Of a DNA stretch of 64,000 bases, positions 41,301 through 53,331 are shown one piece after another; position 1 is the first letter of the stretch, and every line of letters starts with the position of its first letter. Under the pieces are notes generated by a model. The model did no database searches. It was not told where the DNA came from and worked only from the letters and a program-made list of their open reading frames with translations. The DNA is from Luscinia megarhynchos (taxonomy: Eukaryota; Chordata; Aves; Passeriformes; Turdidae). The position numbers and the translations under genes are program-made. The stretch spans positions 19,048,502-19,112,501 of the forward strand of contig CM067570.1 in assembly GCA_034336665.1 (NCBI GenBank), written 5' to 3'.

Positions 41301-43051
41301 TAGTAAGTTAGTAACTTATCAGTGGAAACTTGGTATATACATGTGAAATGTCATGTTAGGGGCTATGTAGAACGGACTGCCAGGGGTGAAAATACTGCTG
41401 AGGTATCACAGCACGTGAAATTCAAGCTAAGGCATAATTTTTCTTTTTTCTCCAAGCGTTACCGGACGCCTTCCAGATCCAGGTCGAGAGATCGATTCCG
41501 GCGCAGTGAAACTCCTCCACATTGGAGGCAAGAAATGCAAAGGGCGCAAAGGATGAGAGTGTCTAGTGGCGAAAGGTGGATAAAAGGAGACAAGTAAGAT
41601 TATTTCGTTCTGAAATATGTGCCTATGTATTGATATTTTTTTTTTTGATTGATTTTTTAGTTCTGAGATTCTTTTTTTGTTTGTTTATTTAAAAGTGTAC
41701 CTGTTATCTTGGATTTTCAATTACAATTGCTTTCAAGAAGCCAGGGTGCTGACTTTGTTATTCCATAATTTAATTGTGTCTGAGTTTAACCATGCTACTG
41801 CAAATACATAGTTATTAATACAAATGATCTGATGTGAAGTTTTAGTTGTGAAGCTGTCTCACTTCTGGTTTAATTTTACAGAGTGGAGGAAAATGAAAAC
41901 TTTTTAAAAATTATATCTTTTTCTCTCCAAGGAGTGAAATAAATGAAACCAAGAAAGATAATCAAAAGAGCCCAGGAAGAGGAAGAGAGAGAAGAATATC
42001 AGACCACAGGCAAGTTTCTGAAAGTCCAAGCCGAAGAGGAGAAAAGGAAAAGAAAAAAGATCACAAATCCAGCAGTAAAGACAGGGAGACAAGAAGAAAT
42101 TCAGAAAAAAATGACAAGCATAACAAAAGCAAAGCCAAGAAGAGAGCTAAATCTAGGAGCCATAGTAAAAGCAGAGAGAAATCAAAAAGTAAAGAGAGAG
42201 ACTCCAGGCACAGCAGGCATGATGAAAAGAGACTAAGATCAAGAAGCAAAGAGAGAGACCATGAGAAAGGTAGAGAAAAAGAAAAGCACTATGATTCTAG
42301 AGGGAGAGAGAAAGAAAGAAGTAGGAGCAAGGAGAGAAGTAAAAGAGCAGGCTCAAGAAATAATGAACAAGAGCATAGGAAGAGCAAAGACAGGGAGAAA
42401 CGCAAGTCAAGAAGCAAAGAGCGTGAGCATGCTAGAGGAAAGCACAGCTCCAGCAGCAGAACAAGGGATAGAAGCAAAAGCAGAGATAGGGGTAGGAGAG
42501 GAAGATCAAGAAGCAGGGACAGGGATCGCAGTAGAAGTAAGGACTATTCAAGGAATAGAGATAGAGAAACAAGAAGGAGAGGAAGATCAAGAAGCAGAGA
42601 AAGGAGAGGTACACCAGATAAATACAGAGGAAGAGAAACTAGGAGGAGGAGAGAATCAAGGAGTTCAGAGAGGGATGAAAGTCAAAGCAGAAACAGAGAG
42701 AGGTATTCAAATAGGGAAAGTAGAAGCTCATATAAGAGGAACGGTAGTGAAAGCCAAAGGAGGAGGCGTTCAAAGAGCCGTGAAAGTAGTAGTCCTGAAT
42801 CTAGCAGAGATAAGAAGTCCAGTAGAGATCAGGATAGAAGTCCAGACTCAAAAAAGAGACCAAGTAGCAAAGAGAGAGAATCAAAAAAATCATACTCACG
42901 CAGCAGTAAAGAAAAGGAAAAGACCAGATCCTCAGCAGAAAAAGAAATAAACCAAAAATCAAAGAGTCAGGAAAGAGATCGTGCCCCTAGTAAGGATAAA
43001 AAGTCTGATCGTGAAACAAGTCCTGGAACAGATGATGACAGGCATGGATGA
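29381..43051 (+). CDS. PPIG: PPIG, SR-rich peptidyl-prolyl isomerase G
   Basis: Coding exons: 29381-29460 (ATG 29400), 29570-29644, 31804-31911, 32418-32462, 34415-34502, 35581-35610, 35704-35843, 38678-38882, 39899-40066, 40543-40627, 41457-41593 and 41932-43051 (TGA). Lengths sum to 2262 coding bases, 753 residues, with every junction in phase. Residues 1 to about 175 form the cyclophilin domain, with the catalytic Arg and pocket residues in [15 protein letters not shown] and in GSQFF. The position that is Trp in cyclophilin A is His here (HLDGHHVVFG), as is usual for PPIG. A Ser/Asp/Glu-rich acidic stretch, a Lys-rich nuclear-localisation region and the conserved block [19 protein letters not shown] come next, then a long Arg-Ser/Lys-Ser repeat tail in the last exon. 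The family protein (SRCyp, CARS-Cyp) is nuclear, binds the RNA polymerase II C-terminal domain and concentrates in splicing speckles. The gene appears fully intact. Confidence 0.97.
37740..37862 (-). mobile_element. tRNA-Ile-derived SINE with CR1-like tail (diverged copy)
   Basis: On the minus strand, the high-coordinate end reads like a tRNA head: GAGCTCAGCTGGTCAGAGC (A-box region), then GTTAACACC and the B-box-like GGTTTGATCC. The low-coordinate end (ATTCTAAGTTGGAA on the plus strand) matches the complement of a CR1 3' terminus. This is the architecture of TguSINE1-type passerine SINEs. It lies in the PPIG intron before the exon at 38678. Confidence 0.75.
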
Positions 43052-43250
43052 GTTTGTGGACTTAATGTTTCCATTGTCTCAAAGTTTTAGAGACGTTTTG
43101 GGGAACGCCTTTTTTAAAGATGTGGACTTCAGTTTGGTCTTTTGATAATCTAAAACCTGGATCATTTGTACTGCTAAAGTTTTAATAAACTTGAAATGAA
43201 AAACAAATTACATGTGTAATACAGTGTGCTGTGTTTTAAATATTTCATTG
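43052..43250 (+). other. PPIG: PPIG proximal 3' UTR and poly(A) signal
   Basis: AATAAA is present at 43184-43189, 133 bases after the stop codon, and would give a short 3' UTR. Further AATAAA sites downstream (for example near 44894 and 46706) could serve longer transcript forms; use of these is not shown by the sequence. Confidence 0.65.
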
Positions 43251-46200
43251 GACTATATATCCTTGTGTGTTGTCAGCTAGAAAGGTAACTTCCATGCCAT
43301 ATATATTTTTTACCTGATGAACATAGTTCAGTGCAAGCAGTGGCTGCCTGCGAAGAGGTTTGTTCCATATATGAAGAAGAAAGATGCAGATAAACTACGT
43401 GTCATCTTAAAGCTAGGAGAATATTGCAAGGTGTCCATTTCTCCAGTCTTGCTGCATCTGTTTTTCAGTAGGTATAAATTCTAAGGAAATTTATTTGTAG
43501 AGGTAAATTATTTTAGTTTTTATTGTAATCACAAAATTACTGTTTGTACTTCTGTCACTGCCAACAGTAGAATTAATTCATCTTGTAAAGCAGTCATCTG
43601 TGTTTGAGAGTTATTTCCTTGTCCTAAAAAAAATATTAAGTGTTCATCAGCATAACTTTTTCCCTCATAATCTCTTTTCATTTCATGCTTTCACATTGTC
43701 TACTACAGAAATGGATGCTTCAGACTACATGCCTCAGTTACCTAATTAGTGGATGCACAGAGATGAAGCAGATTCCCAGAACTTAGAGTGGGGTTAGATA
43801 AGGAACCAGAAAATCCTTTCAATTTTTGTTTCTTAACAACTCCATGAGAAAACTCTTGCAGATCTCCGGTACTGGTTTTTGGAGTAATTGAAACAGAATT
43901 TCAAGTAGTGTTTTAAGACATGCTCTTAATTTTTTTAAAAAGCTGAAATTTGCTTTCTTCCTTGTTTCCCCTCATTCTAAAGACTGTACTGTGAATTCCT
44001 TCTCATTGTCTACTATGTATGTGTCCCTCAAACCAATTTGCTCCCTTTTCTGTTTTCCTCTCCTGCCTCCAGGTCCCACCCCAGTTTATTTCACCACCAC
44101 ACCTTCATGTAGAAGAGAAGGAGTTTGGCTTGTGTTGCTGCAGCACTGCCCCCATATGTGCAATCCCCAAAGAGCAGCTGGTATGTGGTAACTCAGTGCA
44201 GTGGTCTGAAAGGGTAGATATGGTACAAACCTCAACACTCCTTCCAGTCCATGAAACTATTCACATCTAAGACTGGCAAATCTTTAAAGTCCTGAAGGGA
44301 AGTGACAAGCATTAATTTTAAGCTGTGTCAAAACAAAACAATATTATGATAGTTGAAACTTTTGCCAAATCTTTCACTGGGTGACACAACTTGCTTTTAC
44401 TGTCTTTGTAATGAGTTTGTCAACATTTTCACTTTATAACATACTTTGTGATCAGTGCTTGTTTACAGCAGATTTGGAGAAATGCCGAAATGTGCTTAAA
44501 ATCATTATCCACACAGTTCTTATTCTAAAGAATAGTTGTGTCTTGAAAGCAAAAGAAAACCTAGGATTGTGAACAACGTGATGTTTTTAAAAGAAGAAAA
44601 CTGGAAGTGTGTAGAGTGATTTTTTAGCAGAAAAGTTAGTGGAGCTGCTTTGGCTGTCAAGTGCTTTTTTGCTTTTTTTACTGTGTTTTAGAAACACCTC
44701 CTGTGGATTTTGCATTTCAGCAGTCATTTTATGCAGAATGTTTAAAACCGTTCTGGTCCACATGTGGGTGGATGACACAGCTGTTACTTAAGAGAACTCA
44801 GAGGAGTGAACCAAAGACCTTTATAGTGAATCTCTTTCTGAACTTCGTAGGACTTTAGAGAAGTTGTAGTCCTATTTTGGGGGACTGTAATAAGAATAAA
44901 GGTAGGAAGTTAGGCTTCAGAAAGTTTTGTGTGGCAGCTTAACCATGTATTTATACTGTGCTATGCATGCCGTGTGCTTCAGAGTCTCATTTGAAAACTG
45001 TTTGCAATGTTGTTTCATTATTTTTAATGGAGCTGACACACAAGCAAGCTATTGCTGAAGAAGTTTATTTGCACTACTGAGAATATTCTTGCCAATATCA
45101 CTGCAGCTTGTATAAGCAAAACAAACCACATATGTATAACAAAACAATCCACAACTCTTCTGACTCTGCTGTGGAAGGGGGAAAATACAGGCAGTCAGCA
45201 ATACAGTAATCCATAGAATATTTTTTAAATTGTGTTTAATTTAAAATCTCAAAATGTAGATTATAACCAATTGTAGTTTGCAGCTGTAACTACTTACTTT
45301 AAAACATGCACTTGCATACCCTTTTGTATGGACTTTGTTACAGTTCAGAAAATTATTTGCACAAGTTCAATGGACTTTAATTCTTTTACAGCACATTAAA
45401 AATTCATCTGAGTTGGTGGCATAAAGCCCATTTTCTTGTTTTTAATGTATTTTGGTTTTGTTTAAAAGCTGGCTACACTAAATTGTCGGTGGTGGGATAC
45501 AGTTGCCTGTATTGTATTTGGTGGTAAATTGGTTTAGTGGGGAACACTTTGTTTAAACAGAAGCACACTTGCAGTCTTGTACAAGGGAGAGCTTGCCAAA
45601 TTTGTGCTTTTCTTTATCAAACTGGAAATTGAGAATGTTAATTCAGAACTTGCTGGGACTAAAGCTCAGTCCCAGGGACAGCAAGATGTCTTCAAGCACT
45701 AGTCAGTTCTTGCTGCTTTGTGAGGAGGCAGTGACTTGCTCCTGCAGTCCTGGAAGTGTTTATTCCCTCAGTGACAGAGCTTTCCTCTTCCCAGCCTCAC
45801 AGTAGCCACCGTGTGCTGTAGTCATAGTATAGCTCAGTGCCATCTTTGACATCTGTGTCAGGTCATTCATTGGCTTTTGGCTCAGAAGACTGATTTGGGA
45901 GACTAAGTATTCCAGAGGCAATAAAAACAATGCTCATGATCTTTCCTTGCGAATGCAGGAAAAAAGTCGTGGAGTACAGCTTTTTCTGCTGGTACCCCAG
46001 GACTGATCTTATTCCTGGGAATTAATGAACCCCAAGACACAATCTAAAACAAGGGCAGGGATTGCTGGACTAACTTAGTAGGTGTATGTTTAAATCTCCA
46101 TGCAGGCTTGAAATGACTTCCAGAGGTTAGATATGCACTCTCTGTTGTATCAACAACAGATGCTGAGATTTTACTAAAGCCATGCAACATATAGATGCTG

Positions 46201-47431
46201 AATTTATAATTGACAGTGGCTTTCCAAACTTTACTAGAAAGAGACTGTTATTTTATACTGGCTTCTCTGGGTACTGCCATCAACTCAGAAGCAGAAATTC
46301 GTGCTGAGAGTGGGTAGATAGAATGTGCAATTATGTAGACACTATTACCTGTAAAAAATGTGTTGCTGTCTGCTAATTCTTTAACACAGCCATAGTGTTT
46401 CAGTTGTTCTGTTTGTTTCAGTTTATTGTTTTTAAGAAACATAAAAGGCAATGGTTACATTTTAATGCTTTGTTACATTTGGTTGTTAAAATTTTAGCCT
46501 GAAACTTCGCACTTTGTACTTGAAATCCCAGACTATAGGCTTTTCTTGCAGTGTTCTTTGTCAGATGCATTGAAGAATTTGCAGTGATCCCCAATAATAT
46601 CTAATTTGTAATAGTGTCAGCCCGGCAAATGGATTTTAGGTTAATGTAAACAAAAGAAGCAGTCCTTTAGCTGCTTGTTCTGGAAATGTTGATTTATTGA
46701 AGCAAATAAAGTATTTTTGGAAACACCTCTAGGGGCATGATAGACTCATTGCTTTTCTGATAAGCAAAAAATGTATATTCCTGCTTTTAGGCCTATCCTT
46801 GTGATAGAAAACCTAATGATATATATGCTATACTTTTATAAAAGCAGCAGCCATGAAAGTGTTCTTTTTGGGGGGATGGTAATTTTGTTTTGGTGTTTTG
46901 AAGTTGTTGGTTTTGGGGGTTTTTTTTTGCCGGGGTGGGTGGTCAGCCACACTTCTAGAGTCAAAGTAATGGAAATGTAAACAACTGTTATGTACCTTCC
47001 CTTTACTGAAAATAGTAATTTTTCCTAATGCAGTATTTTGACTAAATTATTAAAGAAAATGCACTTCGAAAAGTCTGTGAACTGCATTTTGCAAAATTTG
47101 AGTTTGGTAACAGTTCTGCAGTTACCTAGCATGAGACTTTAGCTTTCCATTTTGGTGCTTATGTACTTTAACTCTTGCTTCTCACCCTTGAACAATTCAT
47201 ATCATTAGGAACACTTTTTCAACAAAATTTGTTGTGTAATGGCCAAATGTAATGTTCAACTGTTTGGGCTTTTGGGTTTTTTAAAGTATCATATGAAAAT
47301 AAGTTTTCTAGTTCTAGTATTAAATTTCACAAAAGGAATAGCAGGTATGAAATATTTTAAAGTATTAGCATCTTCTGTATTTAGAGAAATAATCATTTCT
47401 AAGTCATATTGTGCAACCTGTGCTTGTAAAT

Positions 47432-47567
47432 GCACAGAATATTCCAAGTTGGAAGGATCCTACAAGAATCAGCAGGTCAGCCCTTACATGAGTGGGCCAT
47501 ACAGGGATCAAACCCATGAGCTCAGTGTTATTAGCACCATGCTGTGACCAGGTGAGCTCATCTCAGG
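47432..47567 (-). mobile_element. tRNA-Ile-derived SINE with CR1-like tail
   Basis: The minus strand carries a tRNA-like head: GAGCTCACCTGGTCACAGC, then an anticodon-loop region GTGCTAATAACAC as in tRNA-Ile(AAU), then the B-box GGTTTGATCCC. The plus-strand low end CACAGAATATTCCAAGTTGG is the complement of a CR1 3' end, whose short terminal repeat is of the ATTCTGTG type. The head is better preserved than in the copy at 37740-37862. Confidence 0.82.
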
Positions 47568-49543
47568 GTAAATGTGCTTGGCCAACCAGCCTTCTAAGGT
47601 TCTGATACTTTGAGTACAGATTCACAAGGCAGAGTTATATGATGTCAGGATATGACCTCCTCAGTTAAACCAAGATCAATGAATTTTTACTGAAGGTGTG
47701 GAGTTAGATTTTTATTCCATGTTACACTACATGACAGTGTAAAATAGCAGGTACAATTAAGAATACCTACAACAGAATGGCAAATGACAATTTATTATTA
47801 CTATATGGTAACAGATAAAAATGCAGCCATGTAATGATGTTGACCTAGTGTCTTAATTGCAAACTCTGCTTGTTGCCAGCTGTGGTCTTCTACTTGAAAA
47901 AATGCAAGTCTTTGTGTGTGTATGAATGTGAAGCAGAATAGTTTTCACTAGTTACAGAAGAACTATCTGTTCAATATGAATGTAAATGGAGTTGGTAACA
48001 CAGCTTACAGTCAGTTTAGACTTTGAGTGAAAGAACAATTTTCAATCAAAAAGTCACCTACAGCAGTATCACAGCCTGGTTGATTGGCAGCAGAGTGCTT
48101 AGGAAATGACAGAAGAGTGTTTTTCCTGTTTCCTGTGGTCAGCCAGGTTAGCTGGGGTGCCAGATACACAGTCTTGTTGCAGACATCTCCCATAAGGGAT
48201 TAAAAGACTCAGCCAATGCCACAACTCCTCAAGATACTATTTCTACCTTCCATTGCATCCTCCAAAGTAAAAGTAAGTAGAAAACTGTCACAAATAAAAG
48301 GTACAGTCAACATGGATTTTATTGTTGTAGACAGATGTACTCAATTTTGTTTGCTCAGTAAGATTTTTTTTTCAAGTCAAGACAAAAGGTTTGAATTAAG
48401 CCTGGAGGCCCAGCAATATTCAAGGAGTGCAGTACATATGAACTGATAGTATACCTTTGGTTGTTACCTCTTCACTTTCTGAAAAGAATCTACTGCTTTG
48501 TTCCATAATAATATTAGACTACAGTACAGTTGCAAGCTAGGCATTTGTTTCTTGAGCTTGAGTTATAGGCAGGTTCTAGCAAATAGCATGTCTTGTAACT
48601 TGGTCCACAGTTAGCTTCTGCTGTAGGGCACTGATTGGTTTTGCAGGCACGTGGAAAGAGAGAGTGGCTAGCTTCTTACTCCTTTGTAGATGCTTCTGTA
48701 GTGGTCAGATTTATAAAGAAAAAATAAACAGTTTAGGTGTATAATTAGTAGCTTCTGTTAATTGTATATGCACTGATTGTAGCTGAAACTAATGCAGAAA
48801 TACTTACAAGCTTTACCAAAGATAGTTCCAAACTTTGCCCTTGTCCACTGCCAGTTGTTGGATTTTTCTCGGTCTGCTCAGTTACACACACTTCTTTTCA
48901 GTACCTGCTGCTGCTGCTTTTTCTTTCTAACCTTTGCTTATTTTCCTTTTACACAGAAAAGGAATCAGACCAGATGCTACTCACTGGGGAAGGGGGGGTG
49001 CAATTATTATGTTAACAGATATGCAGTGTTGAATTTTCCTGGACCTGCAGTGCCGATGTTCAAGCCCTTCAGTACCCAACAGAATTGTCAATTTCTCTGG
49101 GTAATGTATTGGAGCTGAGGCAATCCACAGAAAAACAAAGTGTCATGCTGGTTTATGCAAGACAGTGTCAACAAGCTACAAACAGCTCTGGTTTAAGAAT
49201 GCTTACTAGAGAAGATTGGTTTACTGGATCAGAGGACAGATTTGAATAATTCATTATTCACTTAAATACATAGTAATATCAAAGCCATGATATACCAAGA
49301 CAAAAAGAAGCTTAGGTTAAAGTGATGGCAGTGCAGTAGTGTGAAAGCAATGACTTCACACATTACAAGCTTAACAAAGCCTATACCACAACTTATTCTA
49401 AGCAGAAACAAATTAAGATAATTCCAAAGGAGACATCTCATACGGTCTTCTTGAATATCTCACCTTCACCTCCCTCTAAAGTCTTAGCCTGGGAATTTTT
49501 GCATGCTATTTAGAGGTAATGAATTTTCTGTTTTTCATAAATA

Positions 49544-49611
49544 CACTGCCAGAACAGGAAGGAAGATCAGTATCAGAAACAAGAATGCACTGCCAGAACA
49601 AGGAGGAAGAT
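49544..49611. repeat. short local duplication
   Basis: CACTGCCAGAACAGGAAGGA at 49544 recurs, slightly changed, at 49588, giving a period of 44 bases. It is intergenic with no evident function. Confidence 0.7.
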
Positions 49612-50435
49612 TACAGACTAGTACAGCACTCTTCCATTCAAGAGAGTAACAGACATTTGAAAGAATTTAGCTGTTGAAACAGAGTAAATTATTTGACCTA
49701 ACATGAAAAATGAAGCTTTGAAAAAATTCTTTTTTGTTTTTCAGAAGTATAGAGCAAGTTTGTATTGGGATGTGAAAATGTACATCCTTAATAGTCCCAT
49801 GGTGCCAGCCCTTCTGTTCATGGACAATTTTGTTTCCAGGTATGTATCCTCTTCAAACTTCCTCAGAGCTAACTGGTAGCAAAGACTGTCACACTAAAAG
49901 AACTTGCATAGATCTACTAACTCCAACCTGGAACACTACCTAATAGTAAAGAGCTGCACAGTTAATTCAAATTCCCTTAGGATATAAGGCATTTTAGAGT
50001 GCTGCTCTCTTCCATTCCCTAGCTAGGAGTTGAATTGGATTCATGAAAATAGTACTCTCTTACATGTGTATTGCCACACAGGTATGAGTTGAAATACTGT
50101 TTGGCAGAGTACCATGTTAGACACTGGAGGCCCACAGGTTCAAACTAAATTTGCTGTTCTACTTTCAGAGTTGGATCACAGGTGTAGAAAAAATGCAGTT
50201 TGATTTAAGGTCTCTCTTTCAGTCCCTCTGAGGGTTGCCTTGCATTTTTAAGGTCTTGGTCTTCAAATCAGGCTAATAGCTATTAGGACTTTTATCTGCT
50301 GCAATATCCTGAAGCAGAACAATATCTGAGTGGATGCTTTTTAGAGCAAAACTAATAATTAAAGTTCACTAGTCAAATTATTTCTCAAAGCATTTTCTGA
50401 TTTGCTAGCTATTAAAACTTTATATAATAATTTAG

Positions 50436-50600
50436 ATTGGAAGAGACCTTTAAGATCAAGTTCAGCTGTTTACCTAGTACTGAAGTCGAACACTAGCTAA
50501 TCCATGTCCCTAAGCACCATCTACACATCTAAATACCTTCAGGAATGGTGACTCCAGCTAATAACTAATACAAGAGTGGCCCTAGGCATTAAATGAGAGG
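50436..50600 (-). mobile_element. CR1 LINE 3' fragment
   Basis: The plus strand shows TTGGAAGAGACCTTTAAGAT, then TCCATGTCCCTAAGCACCAT and CTTCAGGAATGGTGACTCCA, in the order expected for the reverse complement of a CR1 3' region. The element is therefore inserted on the minus strand. The right limit is uncertain. Confidence 0.72.
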
Positions 50601-52147
50601 TACCTCTCACTAAGTAGGTTCTTCCAGTTCCAGACTTGCCCTTTTTCTCAGCTACAGTTCATCTCCCTCTGTTTTGTTACCATCTTTCAATGGCAGCTGG
50701 AAAGGACTCTGGTGAGCTGCTAGACCAGCCTCCTGCTTTATACTGGACACCTTTTACTAGCAACATTCCACCACCTCTGGCCATTCTGATCTAGCGTCAT
50801 CATACTATGCTTTATACAGGTTTTACAGAAAATCACTAACTAGAGTTTGTTATTTAAAATAAGCATACAAAGCATGGGCATCTCAGAGTCAGTAGAATAA
50901 ATTGAGATCATGATTGCTGCTGCATATTTTTCATGCTGAATTTGGGTAAATAAATCCTTATTTAACCAACATGCTTTAAAATTACATGGGATTCCACTTT
51001 ACTCGATATACTGAAATGAAAAGTTTTCTGGTGTTGGAGTTTGACGGGTTTTCAGTTTCCTGATGGAATCAGGCTGTAGACTTCAAATGCAGACATACAT
51101 AATCTGCAGAACAGGACATTCCTGGAAGCTGAGTAGGAAATGAGGCTGCAATCCATCTTATTCTTGCTGCTGTGGAAGTAGACTAAAAACCCATTTAACT
51201 CACCAATTGCATAGTAGTGAGCATGTGCAAATTTGCACTTAGAGATGCATTTGGAGCATTATCGAGCTCTGCAGGTTTCAGCACCACTCCTGCTGTAGTC
51301 AATACTTCTTAAGGCTTCAGCTTCTGCCATTAAAAGGCTTTTACAAAAGTTTCCATTCTTTCTGCTTGCTGAAAAAAAGCTTCATGTAATAAAATGAGCA
51401 CTGGCTCAGAGAGAAGGGAAACAAATTTTTCATTAGTGAACTAAGGAAAAATGCATTGAGGGACAATTCCACAAGTTAATTGCCATTTATCTTTTTGTCA
51501 TATAAAATTTCCAAAATTATTTACTCCAAGGTAATTGGAAAGAACTTTGTGTGAATTTTAGTTGATAGTGCAGCAATGTTAGTCTTTTACTTTAGATCAG
51601 AAGTGAGGTTTTGAAACAAGTCTTTATTGTTCCTACTTACTGTGCTTTGGATCACATTGCAGAATAATGGGCCTTGCTAACTGACATGGTGGAGAGTCAG
51701 CTCCACCCAATCATGTTCTTCTATGCAAAGAGTGCAGCAGCCCAGACCACTGCAGGACTGACCAAGACAATAATAATCTGTGCTGGCCCTGAGGAGAGTT
51801 CTCAGCCCTGCCCTCAGGCAGAGCTTTGAGAGCCAAAGCAGGCTCTAAAAGGCATTGGAAAAATACCAAGTGTTATCTCAGTCCTGAGCAAGATGGGGGC
51901 TCATGTACATGAGGCAGGAAGGCATTGTATCAATTGTCTTCACCCACCCACCCCCCCCCAATTTTTACTGTTTTTAATACTGCAGATTATCCACTCCACC
52001 ATTCTTGCAGTTGTCCTAATTAGGAAGCCCACATCTTGTTCCTTCCTTGAATGTTTTGGAGAGAATAGAAGTTATATCCAGTAATAGCACTGATTTAGTT
52101 ACTCACTGTCTTTATCTCCGAAATGCTCGATCCTGATGAAAAGCACC

Positions 52148-52503
52148 CTCTGTCTGAGCATCGTAGTCCAACTCTGCTTGCTTTTCCTGCTCTTTTCTTG
52201 CCTGCTTTTCAGCCTGATGAAGAAAAGAGAATAACAAAGCTTAGTATTTTGTTCTCAACATCACCATCCTGTAAAGCTGAAAGAGGGTGAAAGCTTACAG
52301 AAGGTCTGCAGCATTCTTAGTTAATACTTGGCACTTATCATCCCTCCCCACTTCTCTGCCATATCCCCCCAGAAAGGGTACATTCAATAGCGGAGTGAAC
52401 ATCAGCATTAGCTGCTGCTCTTTGGTGACCTGGCTAGAAGATACAAGAGGACAGCAGTGCATGGTTGAAAAAATGTCATGGCCCAGGACAGGATGTGATC
52501 TGT
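52148..52503. repeat. segmental duplication tract 1 (mate about 58002-58356)
   Basis: Most of the last exon of the CFAP210-like copy and about 290 bases of the adjoining intron match 58002-58356 at about 95% by eye. The exon portion from CTCTGTCTGAGCATCGTAGT to the acceptor is identical. Both sides end abruptly: inside the exon on the left, and after GATGTGATCTGT / GATGTGACCTGT on the right. Confidence 0.9.
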
Positions 52504-53017
52504 CACTGTTGATCTGTTATTACCAGCCCTCACAGTAATCCTCCCTGACTCACATGGGCCAAGTCTGCCTGAAAGAGACTTCTGTTCTTCTGGTCTAAGA
52601 GGAGGCCAATACACCTCTGAAACACATGTATCGTGCATTGTCAAGTTCTCAGCAGTAACCTTCTCAGTCCACACACAAGCCTCTTGTGGCCCATGGGTAC
52701 AGTCACCTCTCTAACATCAGCAGCTGCAGTGCATACAGATAAAAACCAAACTGAAATGCACATCCACAGCAACCTTTGTCTCTCTCCCTCTCTCTCTTCT
52801 GCCCAAGAGGTCTAATAGTATGGGTTTAGTGTGCTTCTTTCTGAAGGGGCTGACAGTATACAGTTCTTCTATTTACCATTTGTTGGAGCAGAATTTTCTG
52901 TACTTCTCTGTTTGCATCACGCTGTCTTTGTTTCTTGGCTTCTTCCATTTCCAGGTAGATGCCATTTTCTGTCATCCACTGATTACGATCCTTCTCGTTG
53001 TCTTCTTTCTCCTGTCT

Positions 53018-53331
53018 CTCCCTTTTCCCCTTTCAACTTCATCTGCAGTTTACAAAAAGCACAAAGTTACCCAAAGAGCTGGCCTGCTAAGCTGGAACTT
53101 GTATCTCCCTGCAGAAGCAGCCCTGTATCAGCGCTCTGATAAGCACGGCCACTGTGGCTGGCCAGGGTCCAAGCCCGGGTTTTCAGCAGCCCTGGCAGAT
53201 GTGTGCCCAACACAGAAGGGGGAAAGGGAGAGGGAACTCCAGGAAAGGTGTCAGCAGACTTGCTGAAGCCTGCTGATGCCTGCACAGTCACCAACTGTGG
53301 TCTGGGCCAGGCTCATCAGATGGGTAAGCAG
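53018..53331. repeat. segmental duplication tract 2 (mate about 58698-59011)
   Basis: The 5' edge of the frameshifted exon and about 290 bases of the preceding intron match the full gene's equivalent. From 53066 to 53331 I count five mismatches in 266 bases. This is far higher similarity than in the neighbouring exons. Confidence 0.9.

Larger units (their letters stand above)
43251..52111. other. intergenic region between PPIG and the CFAP210-like copy
   Basis: Nearly 9 kb between convergent genes. I recognise one SINE (about 47432-47567), one CR1 fragment (about 50436-50600) and a 44-bp-period local duplication (49544-49611). The part adjacent to PPIG may be alternative 3' UTR. No exon with both splice context and family resemblance was found; short open frames are not supported. 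Confidence 0.5.

Noticed and set aside
42261..42950. A 229-codon plus-strand open frame inside the last PPIG exon
   Set aside because: It is a shifted frame of the purine-rich RS-encoding repeat; the PPIG frame itself is continuous and matches the family.
53067..53294. A 75-codon minus-strand open frame that is also present, almost unchanged, at 58747-58974
   Set aside because: It lies wholly within the intron between two well-defined exons in both copies; its conservation reflects the high-identity DNA tract, and no start or splice context supports coding.
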